A DNA stretch of 60,029 bases from the NCBI GenBank assembly GCA_023399055.1, contig JAEWQV010000037.1, forward strand, positions 1 to 60,029. The letters run 5' to 3'. Below, piece after piece: positions 25,766-35,162 of the stretch. The stretch's first letter is position 1; each line of letters begins with the position of its first letter. Origin of the DNA: Bacillota bacterium (GTDB taxonomy: Bacteria > Bacillota > Clostridia > Lachnospirales > Lachnospiraceae). The notes beneath the pieces are model-generated. The model saw only the letters and a list, made by a program, of their open reading frames with translations. It searched no databases and was not told where the DNA came from. The position numbers and the translations under genes are program-made.

Positions 25766-27715
25766 TCATTCTACAACAAATCCTGTTGAGATTAGTTTTT
25801 TAACTAAATCATCGGAATAGCCGGTGACTTTATTTTTGTCAATAAATACTGTGAGATTTCGTCGTGCTCTTGAGCATCCAACATAGAATAATCTATATGC
25901 ACACAATGCACCATATGCTTGGTTCTCTTTAAAGCATCCTTTGGCATTTGTAACATTGGGATTTGACAAATACTTATCATATGGCTGTTTGCATAATTGA
26001 ACAAATATTGGATTATCTTTAAAATTGTCGACTAACCCAAGAACTCTGGTTTTTAGGTACGGCTCATGTTGAGTATGTAGTGGACTGTTTATGTCAGACA
26101 GCTTAAAACCTAAATATTTAATCGTTTCGTATATCCATTTTGAATATTCATAATAGAATGATTCAAATGTGCCGAGCGAAATATCTATTGAACTCCATAA
26201 TTTAAAAAATGAATACATATGAACTATAGGTTGCGTATTGCTGTCTTCTGCAATGAAAAACACAGTATCATGGCTCTCGCCTTTAACTCCATGTTGAGTG
26301 GAAACATTAGGGATAAGCAAATATTCAGCAATCGCCCTGAATTCGCAGATTTTAACCGAAAGAACTCCTGAATACTCGCCGCCTTCAATAATCGTATCGA
26401 TATACTCCGATCTCGCCAATCCGGTTTCTTTCAGTGAATCGACTACTTCACTTATTGTATATTGCTGACCAACATCATTGTATTTATCTAAGATAGTTTT
26501 CAATAGACCGCTCATCTGTTCTTTGTCGTCATGCTTCGTCACTGTAACAGTTTCTTTTGCAAAAAGCTTAGGACTTTTCCTCAATAACTGAACAATCCCC
26601 CCAAGATTTCCAACCTCATAAAAATGAGTAATCTGATCAACAGAAAACAACAGCTTCATAAGAATATCAGTGTTCTCATTTGAATTATCCGTCAGTACAT
26701 CGACTGCGCTGTATTTATTTACGAACGAGTATTTATCCATCCTATTTATCTGCCTGTATAGATTACCTGAGCCAATCGCATCAAATCTCTTCTGGTTGAG
26801 GAGGTAAAGCTCCAAAACCTTTGAGAATTTAACCTTTTCGGATTCAAGCATGTTGGCAATATCATCACTGATTATTACACGTGGAGCATGATCAGGCTCT
26901 GGGTAAGTCTTTCCCGGCACTGGGTTTTGTTTGTATGAATTATCGTTGTAAAGATTATTCAATATGTCAATTATTTTTGGTATTGAGCGGTGATTAATAT
27001 CAAGTACAATAGATTTATTTAGTGTTGGTAATTCTTCCTCAAATGATCCATCATAATTCTTGTATATCTGTTGCATTTTGTCTCCAAGAAAATATAACCG
27101 CGTAGATGTTCCACGAACCGCATCATAGAACATCTTCAATACACTTGCGGAAGAATCCTGATATTCATCAATAAAAATGGTTTGGTATCTTTGAGTTAAT
27201 CTTTTTTGAATTACAGGAAACTTTTCAAAAATAAGCTTCGCAAATGAAATCAAGTCGTCATGAGATAACCCACCATAATACAATGAGTTAAACTGCGTTT
27301 CGTTATATGAGATAGCTTTGATATTTTGCTGTATAGCCTCATATGTTAAAGCTTTATATCTTTCTATATATTTTTCGTTGCTCTTTGTTATGTGTTCATC
27401 ACTAGCTGCATTTGTAATTCTATCCCGGATCGCCTTCCCATAAGTGTCGAAATATAATTCAATAATTTGTTTGTGAGAAAAATATATTCCAATGAAACTG
27501 TGGAGGAAGGAGTGGATGGTGCCAAAAAACACCTTATCAGTAGACAATCCCTTCTGTAGTTCATCAGCAGCTCTGTTTGTATAAGTAATACAAAGGATAT
27601 TATCATTGGGTTTTTCAATTATGTGGTTAACGATCATGGACTTTATTCTTGTTGTTTTTCCACTTCCTGCAGGTGCATTTACGAGGTAGATATTTTCAAT
27701 CACTGCATCAGCCAT
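25766..27715 (-). CDS. Gabija GajB-like UvrD/Rep superfamily 1 helicase
   Basis: 649 residues. Motif I is LVNAPAGSGKTTRIKSM (17-22 GSGKTT), Ia is ILCITYTNRAADEL, then FFGTIHSFLHS, motif II is IFIDEYQDSSASVL (about 181), motif III is FLGDKMQQIYK, and motif V is VSTQHGVKGESHDTVFFIAE. The end has the motif VI-like LFYVGCSRARRNLTVFI. It overlaps the 3' end of the upstream OLD-type gene by 16 bp. In Gabija the GajB helicase partners with GajA to stop phage; the gene order and overlap match. Slightly longer than the characterised Bacillus GajB. Confidence 0.8.
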   Translation of the reverse strand: MADAVIENIYLVNAPAGSGKTTRIKSMIVNHIIEKPNDNILCITYTNRAADELQKGLSTDKVFFGTIHSFLHSFIGIYFSHKQIIELYFDTYGKAIRDRITNAASDEHITKSNEKYIERYKALTYEAIQQNIKAISYNETQFNSLYYGGLSHDDLISFAKLIFEKFPVIQKRLTQRYQTIFIDEYQDSSASVLKMFYDAVRGTSTRLYFLGDKMQQIYKNYDGSFEEELPTLNKSIVLDINHRSIPKIIDILNNLYNDNSYKQNPVPGKTYPEPDHAPRVIISDDIANMLESEKVKFSKVLELYLLNQKRFDAIGSGNLYRQINRMDKYSFVNKYSAVDVLTDNSNENTDILMKLLFSVDQITHFYEVGNLGGIVQLLRKSPKLFAKETVTVTKHDDKEQMSGLLKTILDKYNDVGQQYTISEVVDSLKETGLARSEYIDTIIEGGEYSGVLSVKICEFRAIAEYLLIPNVSTQHGVKGESHDTVFFIAEDSNTQPIVHMYSFFKLWSSIDISLGTFESFYYEYSKWIYETIKYLGFKLSDINSPLHTQHEPYLKTRVLGLVDNFKDNPIFVQLCKQPYDKYLSNPNVTNAKGCFKENQAYGALCAYRLFYVGCSRARRNLTVFIDKNKVTGYSDDLVKKLISTGFVVE

Positions 27716-29823
27716 ATCAAACCCTCCTCGATATATTCAGGAAGCATCTTTTCGGTAAGTTTATTTAGAATGACTGAATACATAAAGTCCGTTTTACCGT
27801 TCGAAGTATGGTCGACAATATCCCTGATGTTATAATTGCCAGTTTTTTGCGGGATTGTATATTTTAGATTGTCTTGATTTCTCAAGCTGATCCATGATGA
27901 TTTTTTCTTTTTTAAGTATGCGTTCAATTTGTAATACTTGGCAAGCATGGCTTCTTCCATGGTTCTTGCAAATCTATCCATTTCGCCTTGATAACTCAAA
28001 TACGCACAACCGTCGAACAACACGTTACCACCGCTTGCTTTCCACTGATACAAATCAGAAACCGTAGGTGTAACGCCTGGATGTGCTATCTTATAAAAAT
28101 TCAATATTGTGGCATTCGTTATGTTCGATGCTTTTATAGATGCTTCTTCTAAGGCAGCTTTATCATAATCTAGATCTGTCAATATTAATGTTTTGATCTT
28201 TAAAAATTCAATAAGACTCCTGTAGTTATATGCATAAGCTCCGCCAACCTGAACAAATGCAATGTATAAGTGATTCAATTTCTGGAATTTATCGAATGTA
28301 GATAATTTCCGTATCAACATCCGTTCAGTATCTCCTTCATATAGAATCACGCGGTCTGCAAAAACAATGTCAGAGAACCCAATTTCATAAAACCAATCAT
28401 AAAAGTTATCAAGAACGGAATCTGCACTTATTTTTTTCTTGAAGTCAGAAAAATCAAATATAGCAGATTCGAAATGCCCTTGAGGGCGGGCAACTCTTAG
28501 ATTTCTCATATCAGTAACTCGAACCATTTCACCAGAATGTGTTGTAATAAGCCCTTGTATCTTTTTCTGTTGATAATATGTTCGAAGATATTTTCCAAAT
28601 ACATTCTGCATTTGCGGATGCATATGTGATTCGGGTTCTTCAATAATGAAAAGGTTTACCAGTAGCGGATCAATTTCTCTTTTGTAATTTTCAAGTTGGA
28701 GAAGTATATATATCATATTACTATACCCCAAACCTTGAGACGCTTCATTAAGAAAATGACCTTCAAGTTGATATTTAGCATTTGTTATCTGACTGATCAG
28801 GCCACTTATGGCATCCTCTGATATATCAATATCGAGAATCATTTCACCAGTATTTCCGCCATTTGCTTTTGCTATAGTCTTAATAGCGTCACTGAGTCCA
28901 TCAACAGATGCTTCTCTTACTACATTCGTTATCTGCGCATCCTCAATCGGCTGAAGTATTTTATCTGGCAATTCTCCAAGCATTACTTTCCAGTTATCCT
29001 CGTGGCCAGCCAGTTCAATCATATTTTTACTTAGGCTCCTTGTCTTACCGTTACTCTGGTCATCAAGAGGCCTTCCGGCATGAATATTACGGAATTTGAA
29101 TAATTCTCTAAAATCAGACAGCTCCAGCCTGTTAAGATTTTGTACATCACCGCCAGCATGATAAAACTTTCCGATTAAATCCATTGAATATGTATCGTTA
29201 TCTGTATAATAACATACTTCAATAATACTCGATGCATAAGAACAAAGTATTTTTTCTTTCAATAGATCTGTTTTTGCTTGATCAGCACCATTGTTTTTTA
29301 TCTTTTCATATCTGCTCTTCAATTTATCGAACTCACTTTCAAGAGATTCACCAAATGATGCTGGTGTCACATGAAAAGAGTAGATAAAGTAAAATGACCG
29401 TTTACTTGGATCAAAATCCATTATGTAATCAGCAAAATTTCTTATATCATCGTCAGCGGAGTAATCTATTTTGAATTTAACCAAGGTTGGTGGAATAAGT
29501 AGATTCGTTTCTGGATTTGGTGGTTCAAGCGCAAAAAGACTGTTGATTATTTCCTTGATGGTTTCATCTTTTTCGAGATTTTTATCAATGAACTCACAAA
29601 AGACGGGATATACTTTATCAATCCAGTCTTTTGCTACTGTGACAGGTATATCTGAAACGCTATAAGAACACTTGCCAGATTCTAAAATACATACAAGCAA
29701 ATCAATTAATGAAGTTTTTCCGCTGTTGTTCGCACCAGCCAAAAGTGTAATATCATCTGTAAGTGACAATGATGTTTTTATAAATTTCCTATAATTTTGG
29801 ATGACCACTTCATTTAATTTCAT
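27700..29823 (-). CDS. Gabija GajA-like OLD-family ATPase/TOPRIM nuclease
   Basis: 707 residues. The ABC-type ATPase has Walker A at GANNSGKTSLIDLL (about 30-38) and the Walker B-like FIIEEPESHMHPQMQ with LITTHSGEM nearby. The TOPRIM domain shows VILYEGDTERMLI (E near 496) and LILTDLDYDKAAL (near 546), the metal-binding residues of class 2 OLD nucleases. A UvrD-like helicase follows with a 16-bp overlap, the diagnostic partner for Gabija. About 130 residues longer than the Bacillus cereus GajA, mostly before and after the TOPRIM part. GGGGG precedes the ATG. Alternative: another OLD-helicase defence pair of the same class. Confidence 0.8.
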   Translation of the reverse strand: MKLNEVVIQNYRKFIKTSLSLTDDITLLAGANNSGKTSLIDLLVCILESGKCSYSVSDIPVTVAKDWIDKVYPVFCEFIDKNLEKDETIKEIINSLFALEPPNPETNLLIPPTLVKFKIDYSADDDIRNFADYIMDFDPSKRSFYFIYSFHVTPASFGESLESEFDKLKSRYEKIKNNGADQAKTDLLKEKILCSYASSIIEVCYYTDNDTYSMDLIGKFYHAGGDVQNLNRLELSDFRELFKFRNIHAGRPLDDQSNGKTRSLSKNMIELAGHEDNWKVMLGELPDKILQPIEDAQITNVVREASVDGLSDAIKTIAKANGGNTGEMILDIDISEDAISGLISQITNAKYQLEGHFLNEASQGLGYSNMIYILLQLENYKREIDPLLVNLFIIEEPESHMHPQMQNVFGKYLRTYYQQKKIQGLITTHSGEMVRVTDMRNLRVARPQGHFESAIFDFSDFKKKISADSVLDNFYDWFYEIGFSDIVFADRVILYEGDTERMLIRKLSTFDKFQKLNHLYIAFVQVGGAYAYNYRSLIEFLKIKTLILTDLDYDKAALEEASIKASNITNATILNFYKIAHPGVTPTVSDLYQWKASGGNVLFDGCAYLSYQGEMDRFARTMEEAMLAKYYKLNAYLKKKKSSWISLRNQDNLKYTIPQKTGNYNIRDIVDHTSNGKTDFMYSVILNKLTEKMLPEYIEEGLIWLMQ

Positions 29824-29929
29824 TTTATACCCCCGTAACTAATTTGGATTTCTATAATATCGGACAAATTACATTTATATCATACCGCAAATTCTTGGAA
29901 AATTCTACATATTTCTGATTGCAGTCTTT

Positions 29930-31177
29930 TTAAAAAAGCATTTGAATATTAGCCCCATTCTTATGGCATATCATGATGTATGTATCAAAAACCTGAATTT
30001 TATCAACTTCATTCCTGATTACACTTTCGTTATAAACTCCACCCTGGCATATAACCTTACTCAGCGAGTTCTTAATCCAACTTTCATCCAGAGTAGGGGA
30101 GTGGGGGCAGGCGTCTTTGCCTTTCTCAATCCTTGTTGCGCAGCGCCAAAGAACCTTGCCACGTTCAGTTCTCCGACGATAAGATACTCCGCAATCGCCG
30201 CATACCAGCAAATTCCCAAGAATGTATTTACCGTTATATTTGCTTCCGCTGATTTCTACCGTGCCATCCTCATTACTGACAAACCTTGAACGCTTAGCCA
30301 TTTCCTCCTGAACCTTATCAAATACTTCGACAGAAACAATGGCCGGATGACTGTCCTTCACATAATACTTGTTTCGCTGACCATCATTTCTTCTTTTCTT
30401 ACCTGTCATAAAATCTTCCGTATAAGTCTTCTGCAGCATGGTATCGCCCTTATATTTCTCATTCTTGAGCATTTTCTGAATTGTCGTTGTATCCCAATGG
30501 TCATTACCCGTAACGGTCTTAATACCCAAAGATTCCAGATAAACTTTCATCTGACCAAAGGTAAGTCCCTGTAAATACAAGTCAAATATTATTCTGACTA
30601 CTTCAGTCTGTTCGGGAACAATGACAATTTCACCATCAACACAGGTATACCCCATAAAATTCTTATACTTTGTGAAGATATCTCCCTTTTCAAATTTGCG
30701 CTGAAATCCCCACTGAATATTCTCGCTGGTATTCTGGCTTTCGTCTTGTGCCAGCATACCCCTAAGTGTAATTTCGAATTCCTTATCCACATTAATTGAA
30801 TCCAGATTCTCATTTTCAAAATGCACATTGATCCCTCGCTCTCTTAAAAATCTAATAATTTTTAGTAGTTCTAATGTATCTCTAGAAACTCTGCTGATTG
30901 ACTTGGTTAATATGTAATCCACCTTGCCTCTTTTAGCTTTTCTTAATAAAGCGTCTAGCCCTAATCTTCCCGTTCGCTTTAAACCACTACCAATGTCATA
31001 AAATACACCAACAAAAATCCAGTCAGAGCAGCTTTCAATCATGTGCGTATAGGTCTCGATTTGAATTTCTAGACTCCCCAATTGAACTGGCCCCGAAGTG
31101 CTAACCCTGCAATAAGCCGCTACCCTAAGCTTTCTATATTCGATTGTCTTTGCCTGAATGTAGCGGATATTTTTCAT
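29930..31177 (-). CDS. Serine recombinase (resolvase/integrase family)
   Basis: 415 residues. The catalytic domain starts AAYCRVSTSGPVQLGSLEIQ with the active serine at S26; later YILTKSISRVSRDTLELL carries the conserved arginines. The recombinase domain (YTCVDGEIVIVPEQTEVVRI, then NEKYKGDTMLQKTYTEDFMT) and a zinc ribbon (LLVCGDCGVSYRRRTERGKV, then WRCATR and ACPHSP) follow. It lies 107 bp upstream of the gajA-like gene on the same strand and 55 bp from the terminator of the rRNA methyltransferase. It probably integrated the island; the exact attachment site is not visible. Confidence 0.85.
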   Translation of the reverse strand: MKNIRYIQAKTIEYRKLRVAAYCRVSTSGPVQLGSLEIQIETYTHMIESCSDWIFVGVFYDIGSGLKRTGRLGLDALLRKAKRGKVDYILTKSISRVSRDTLELLKIIRFLRERGINVHFENENLDSINVDKEFEITLRGMLAQDESQNTSENIQWGFQRKFEKGDIFTKYKNFMGYTCVDGEIVIVPEQTEVVRIIFDLYLQGLTFGQMKVYLESLGIKTVTGNDHWDTTTIQKMLKNEKYKGDTMLQKTYTEDFMTGKKRRNDGQRNKYYVKDSHPAIVSVEVFDKVQEEMAKRSRFVSNEDGTVEISGSKYNGKYILGNLLVCGDCGVSYRRRTERGKVLWRCATRIEKGKDACPHSPTLDESWIKNSLSKVICQGGVYNESVIRNEVDKIQVFDTYIMICHKNGANIQMLF

Positions 31178-31231
31178 TTATACTTCACCATATATTCATA
31201 AGTTAGAGTTCATATTTACACAAACAAAAAA

Positions 31232-31259
31232 GGATATGAAAGCATCTACTCTCATATCC
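31232..31259 (-). terminator. Terminator of the methyltransferase operon, right edge of island
   Basis: GGATATGA (31232-31239) pairs with TCATATCC (31252-31259); the minus strand then has UUUUUUG. It lies 33 bp after the methyltransferase stop and marks the probable border between core and island DNA. Confidence 0.8.
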
Positions 31260-31292
31260 TAATCATTGCATATTATTTTTTAGTCTTTTATT

Positions 31293-33812
31293 TTAGCAGT
31301 TTTTACGATGCAACAGGACTATGGACTCAACATGCTCCGTCCAAGGAAACATATCCACAGGAACCGCCTTTTCAGCCTTATATCCCTTCATCTTCAAATA
31401 CTTCAAATCTCTTTCCAAAGTAATTGGATTACAAGAAATATAAACCACCTTCTTCGGCTTTAAGAGTGCTAGAGCATCCATAAACTTCTCATTGCTGCCG
31501 GTTCTTGGAGGATCCATAAATACAACATCCGCTGTAGCTTTCTGCTCCGCCATCTGAGTCATGAAGTCTCCGGCATCATTTTTGTAGAACTCAATGTTCT
31601 TAGTTTCATTAAGTTTAGCATTTACATTAGCATCTTTTACAGCATCCTTATTAAGCTCAACTCCAATTACTGATTTCGCATGATCCGCAGCAACAATTCC
31701 AATGGTTCCAATACCGCAGTATGCATCAATTACAGTTTCTTCCCCTGTTAGTCCAGCCATCTCAATTGCTTTCGCATAAAGCACTTCTGTCTGCTCTGGA
31801 TTAACCTGGTAGAAGGATTTAGGAGAAATACGGAAGGTTTTTCCGCATAATTTGTCTTCTATATAACCTTTGCCATAGATAACCTGTTCCTTATCTCCTA
31901 ATACCATGCTAGTCTTTTTATCATTTACATTTATTACTATGGTTGATATCTCTGGATGTTCTTTTAATAGTGCTTTAATAAAGTTATTCTTTGAAGGTAA
32001 TATCGGAGAGCTTAATACAAGTACCACCATAATCTCGCCAGAGGAAAAGCCGGTTTTTATCAAAACATGGCGCATAAGCCCATAACCTGAATCCTCATCA
32101 TAGGTTTTGATTTTAAAGGATTTTAACATCCCTCGGATGGAAGCGATAATTTCATCCGCCTTCTGATTGTGAATGTGACAACTTTCAATTGGAATGACAC
32201 GATGTGTTCCAGTTTCATAGACGCCTGAAATAGGATTTCCCTTTCTATCATGGTCAAATACCACATGAACCTTATTACGGTAATGCTCCGGTTTCTTCAT
32301 ACCTATAATCGGTTGTACTTTACAGTAATCCTTTAATAAGGCTTCTACTTTCTTTTGCTTAGCTTTTAGCTCTGATTCATAACTTTCTTCGCCATAATCA
32401 CAGCCGCCACATCCTCTTATATAGGTGCATCCATCGTTATTTATTGTTTTTTTTTTAGAAATACCATTATCGTCATTAAATCTTCCAGCCATTGCGCCAT
32501 ATACTCCGCCATCATTTCTACCTGGCTTAGCTTTACGTTCACCATTATAACTCTTAGCTGGCTTTTCTGCACGTTCACTATCATAATTTTGTACAGGTTT
32601 ATCATCACGATAAACGCCATATCTTTTTACAGGTATCTCACTCTGATCGCTTTCATAACTTCTTGCTGGCTTTCCACTACGTCTATCATCAAAGCTTTTT
32701 CCTGACTTAGCACCTTGTCCACCACCATAGTTACTTCCTGACCTTGCACCATATCCATTGCCATCGCTTCTACCTGGTTTTTTATCAAATCCGGTACTAT
32801 AGTTTCTTTCCGGTTTAGCACTGCGGTCACCTTCATAGCTTCTTGAAGGCTTCTCATTACGATCATTATCATAGCTTCTTACTGGCTTATCACTTCTTCT
32901 ATCGTCAAAGCTTCTTCCAGACTTTGTTCCTTGTCCGCCCTCATAGCTTCTACCTGGCTTTTTATCAAATCCGCCATTATAGTTTCTTTCTGGTTTAGCA
33001 CCACGGTCTCCTTCATAGCTTCTTGAAGGCTTATCACTACGATCATTATCAAAGCTTCTTGCTGGCTTATCACTTCGTCTATCATCATAGCTTCTGCCAG
33101 ACTTAGCTCCTTGTCCGCCCTCATAGCTTCTTCCCGTCTTTTTACCAAATCCACCACTATAGTTTCTTTCAGGCTTAGCACCACGTTCACCATCATAGCT
33201 TCTTACTGGTTTCTCACTACGTTCATTATCAAAGCTTCTTGCGGGCTTATCACTTCGTCTATCATCATAGCTTCTTTCGGGTTTATCACTTCGTCTATCA
33301 TCATAGCTTCTTGCAGGCTTATCACTTCGTCTATCGTCATAACTTCTGCCAGACTTAGCTCCTTGTCCACCACCATAATTACTTCCAGACTTTGCGCCAT
33401 ATCCACCGCCATAGCTTCTACCTGGCTTTGTGCTTCGGTCTCCGTCATAGCTTCTCGCTGGCTTGTCACCACGTTCGCCTTCAAAACTTCTTGCCGGCCT
33501 TTCGCTACGATCACCCTCATAGCTTCTTACCGGCTTTTCGCTACGTCTATCATCATTATATCTTCCAGACTTAGCTCCTTGTCCGCCGCCATAGGTGCTT
33601 CCTGACTTTGCACCTTGTCCACCACCGTAGCTTCTACCTGAACCTGTACCATTCTTATCCTTGTCAAACTTTTTGAATCCAGAATCTTTCCCTTTATTGT
33701 CTCTTGAAAATCCTGTTCCACCTCTGTGACCAGACGCAGAGCTATCCTTTCTATTTCTATCTCCATTTGAACCACTTCTGTTATAGCTCTTATTTCTATT
33801 ATCTTCACTCAT
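31293..33812 (-). CDS. rlmD: 23S rRNA uracil-C5 methyltransferase (RlmD/RumA family) with long disordered head
   Basis: About 839 residues. The last 380 are the enzyme: four iron-sulfur cysteines (CTYIRGCGGCDYG and IESCHIHN), the SAM motif TVIDAYCGIGTIGIVAADHA, then VVFMDPPRTGS and the catalytic VYISCNPITLERDL. The usual N-terminal TRAM domain is not seen. Instead about 460 residues consist of R/S/Y/D/G-rich repeats (RSYDDRRSDKPARS-like units), resembling RNA-binding disordered tails of cold-shock helicases. The ATG at 33812 is chosen because AAGGAG lies 9 bp upstream; it starts 5 bp after the radical SAM gene's stop, so the two form an operon. By family it methylates U1939 and/or U747. Confidence 0.85.
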   Translation of the reverse strand: MSEDNRNKSYNRSGSNGDRNRKDSSASGHRGGTGFSRDNKGKDSGFKKFDKDKNGTGSGRSYGGGQGAKSGSTYGGGQGAKSGRYNDDRRSEKPVRSYEGDRSERPARSFEGERGDKPARSYDGDRSTKPGRSYGGGYGAKSGSNYGGGQGAKSGRSYDDRRSDKPARSYDDRRSDKPERSYDDRRSDKPARSFDNERSEKPVRSYDGERGAKPERNYSGGFGKKTGRSYEGGQGAKSGRSYDDRRSDKPARSFDNDRSDKPSRSYEGDRGAKPERNYNGGFDKKPGRSYEGGQGTKSGRSFDDRRSDKPVRSYDNDRNEKPSRSYEGDRSAKPERNYSTGFDKKPGRSDGNGYGARSGSNYGGGQGAKSGKSFDDRRSGKPARSYESDQSEIPVKRYGVYRDDKPVQNYDSERAEKPAKSYNGERKAKPGRNDGGVYGAMAGRFNDDNGISKKKTINNDGCTYIRGCGGCDYGEESYESELKAKQKKVEALLKDYCKVQPIIGMKKPEHYRNKVHVVFDHDRKGNPISGVYETGTHRVIPIESCHIHNQKADEIIASIRGMLKSFKIKTYDEDSGYGLMRHVLIKTGFSSGEIMVVLVLSSPILPSKNNFIKALLKEHPEISTIVINVNDKKTSMVLGDKEQVIYGKGYIEDKLCGKTFRISPKSFYQVNPEQTEVLYAKAIEMAGLTGEETVIDAYCGIGTIGIVAADHAKSVIGVELNKDAVKDANVNAKLNETKNIEFYKNDAGDFMTQMAEQKATADVVFMDPPRTGSNEKFMDALALLKPKKVVYISCNPITLERDLKYLKMKGYKAEKAVPVDMFPWTEHVESIVLLHRKNC
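32480..33700 (-). repeat. Degenerate coding repeats encoding the R/S/Y/D/G-rich head
   Basis: Units of about 36-60 bp such as CGTCTATCATCATAGCTTCT recur more than ten times in frame. They encode RSYDDRRSDKP, RSYEGDRGAKP and YGGGQGAKSG blocks. Frame preservation over 1.2 kb argues for selection on the protein. Not a CRISPR: units are contiguous and coding, without unique spacers. Confidence 0.85.
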
Positions 33813-33816
33813 TGTG

Positions 33817-34719
33817 TTATACTCCTTCATTATTGAATTCAGGGATAAAGCTTTCTAGTGCTGTCTCTCCCTCTTGGATAAAACCGTTCTCTATGCCAAG
33901 CTCGATTGCATAATCAACAAGCTCTTCATATTCTTCTAACGTAGTTTTTCGCTGCAACTCTGGATAACCATCCAGTCCTGCCATCGGTGTATACTGATTC
34001 ATAATACTGATATATATATTATCTCCATAATTTTCATATAAATATCGAATTATATTCTTTGAATCTTCAAGAAATCCAGGTAAGGTCAGATGTCTGACAA
34101 TGACGCCCTTCTGCATCCTACCTCTCTCGTCAAATTGTACCTGTCCAACTTGCCTAACCATTTCCTGCAAAGCAGATGCAGAATAAATATAATAATCCAG
34201 ACAATTAGAATATCTACCCCCGACACTCTCTTCCATATATTTAAAATCAGGAAGATATACATCTACTATTCCTTCTAGGAGCTGTAGTGTTTCTACCTTT
34301 TCATAACCACTGCAATTATACACAATTGGTAAATGAAGCCCCATTGTCCGAGCCAATTTAACAGCTTCTATAATATGCAATACATAATGACTGGGTGTAA
34401 CCAGATTAATATTATTAGCATCCTTATTTTGAAGGTTGATGAATATTTCCGCCAGACGCTCTGCTGTAATAATCTTTCCCGTTAATCCCTTTGCAATGTT
34501 ATGATTTTGACAGTAGACGCACCCAAGTGCACATCCACTGAAAAATACGGTTCCCGAACCTTCCTCACCCGAGATACAGGGTTCCTCCCAGTGATGGAGA
34601 GCCGCTCGTGCAACCACAAGCTCGGAGGTTGCCCCGCACACACCCTTCTGCCCTTTTGTTCGATCAATGTTACACTCTCTGGGACAGAGGGTACAATTTT
34701 CCAATAACTTATGATACAT
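33817..34719 (-). CDS. Radical SAM protein, PflA-like (COG1313 type)
   Basis: 300 residues. An N-terminal cysteine set (LENCTLCPRECNIDRTKGQK, then GVCGA) is followed by the radical SAM cluster motif FFSGCALGCVYCQNHNI (C-x3-C-x2-C). The core continues with NLVTPSHYVLHIIEAVKLAR and VYLPDFKYMEESVG. This is the uncharacterised pyruvate formate-lyase activating-enzyme-like group, which uses a 4Fe-4S cluster and SAM. The partner protein is unknown. It is translationally close to the rRNA methyltransferase gene. Confidence 0.8.
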   Translation of the reverse strand: MYHKLLENCTLCPRECNIDRTKGQKGVCGATSELVVARAALHHWEEPCISGEEGSGTVFFSGCALGCVYCQNHNIAKGLTGKIITAERLAEIFINLQNKDANNINLVTPSHYVLHIIEAVKLARTMGLHLPIVYNCSGYEKVETLQLLEGIVDVYLPDFKYMEESVGGRYSNCLDYYIYSASALQEMVRQVGQVQFDERGRMQKGVIVRHLTLPGFLEDSKNIIRYLYENYGDNIYISIMNQYTPMAGLDGYPELQRKTTLEEYEELVDYAIELGIENGFIQEGETALESFIPEFNNEGV

Positions 34720-34954
34720 CTTTATTCCTCGTGGTTAATTCAAAATAGAGCTAATTTGTAATAAAACAGTTTAGCCATAAGCTTGATTTTGCATCGTAAA
34801 ACTTCACAAAATTTCTTCCTACCATATTCTACATTACAATGACAAGAATATCAAAGGTTATCTTACTAAAACCGTTGAAATTCGATATTAATTGTAGTAA
34901 TAAACTTCTATATACTAGCTAAGCTTCTAATTTGAACATACAATGCCTTACTTA

Positions 34955-34994
34955 AAGTGATACAATAGCTCCTTCGATGCCTTCTGTATCACTT
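34955..34994. terminator. Hairpin in the divergent gap
   Basis: AAGTGATACA (34955-34964) pairs perfectly with TGTATCACTT (34985-34994). No strong U-run. It lies between the radical SAM gene and the SpoIID-like gene, which are divergent; it could be an operator or a structured leader. The rest of 34720-35162 shows nothing clear. Confidence 0.35.
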
Positions 34995-35162
34995 CTTAGT
35001 AAACATGATTGTGCAAATTAACGAATTTAAATGCAGGGAAATTTTATTCACTACAATCATTATGCACTTAAAAATCATTGAACCTTACTTTATTTCATAG
35101 AATAATATTACCAGTATATTTTATGTAGTTTCATTAGATATTTTATCAGGAGGACAACAGGA

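Noticed and set aside
30598..30828. Second small frame overlapping the recombinase gene
   Set aside because: It lies in another frame of a clear recombinase coding region and has no start signal.
33111..33605. Open frame on the + strand across the repeat region
   Set aside because: Antisense to the repeat head of the methyltransferase; periodic composition follows from the repeats.
32480..33700. Regular repeats suggesting a CRISPR array
   Set aside because: The units are contiguous, degenerate and in frame with the methyltransferase head; there are no unique spacers of constant length and no cas genes.
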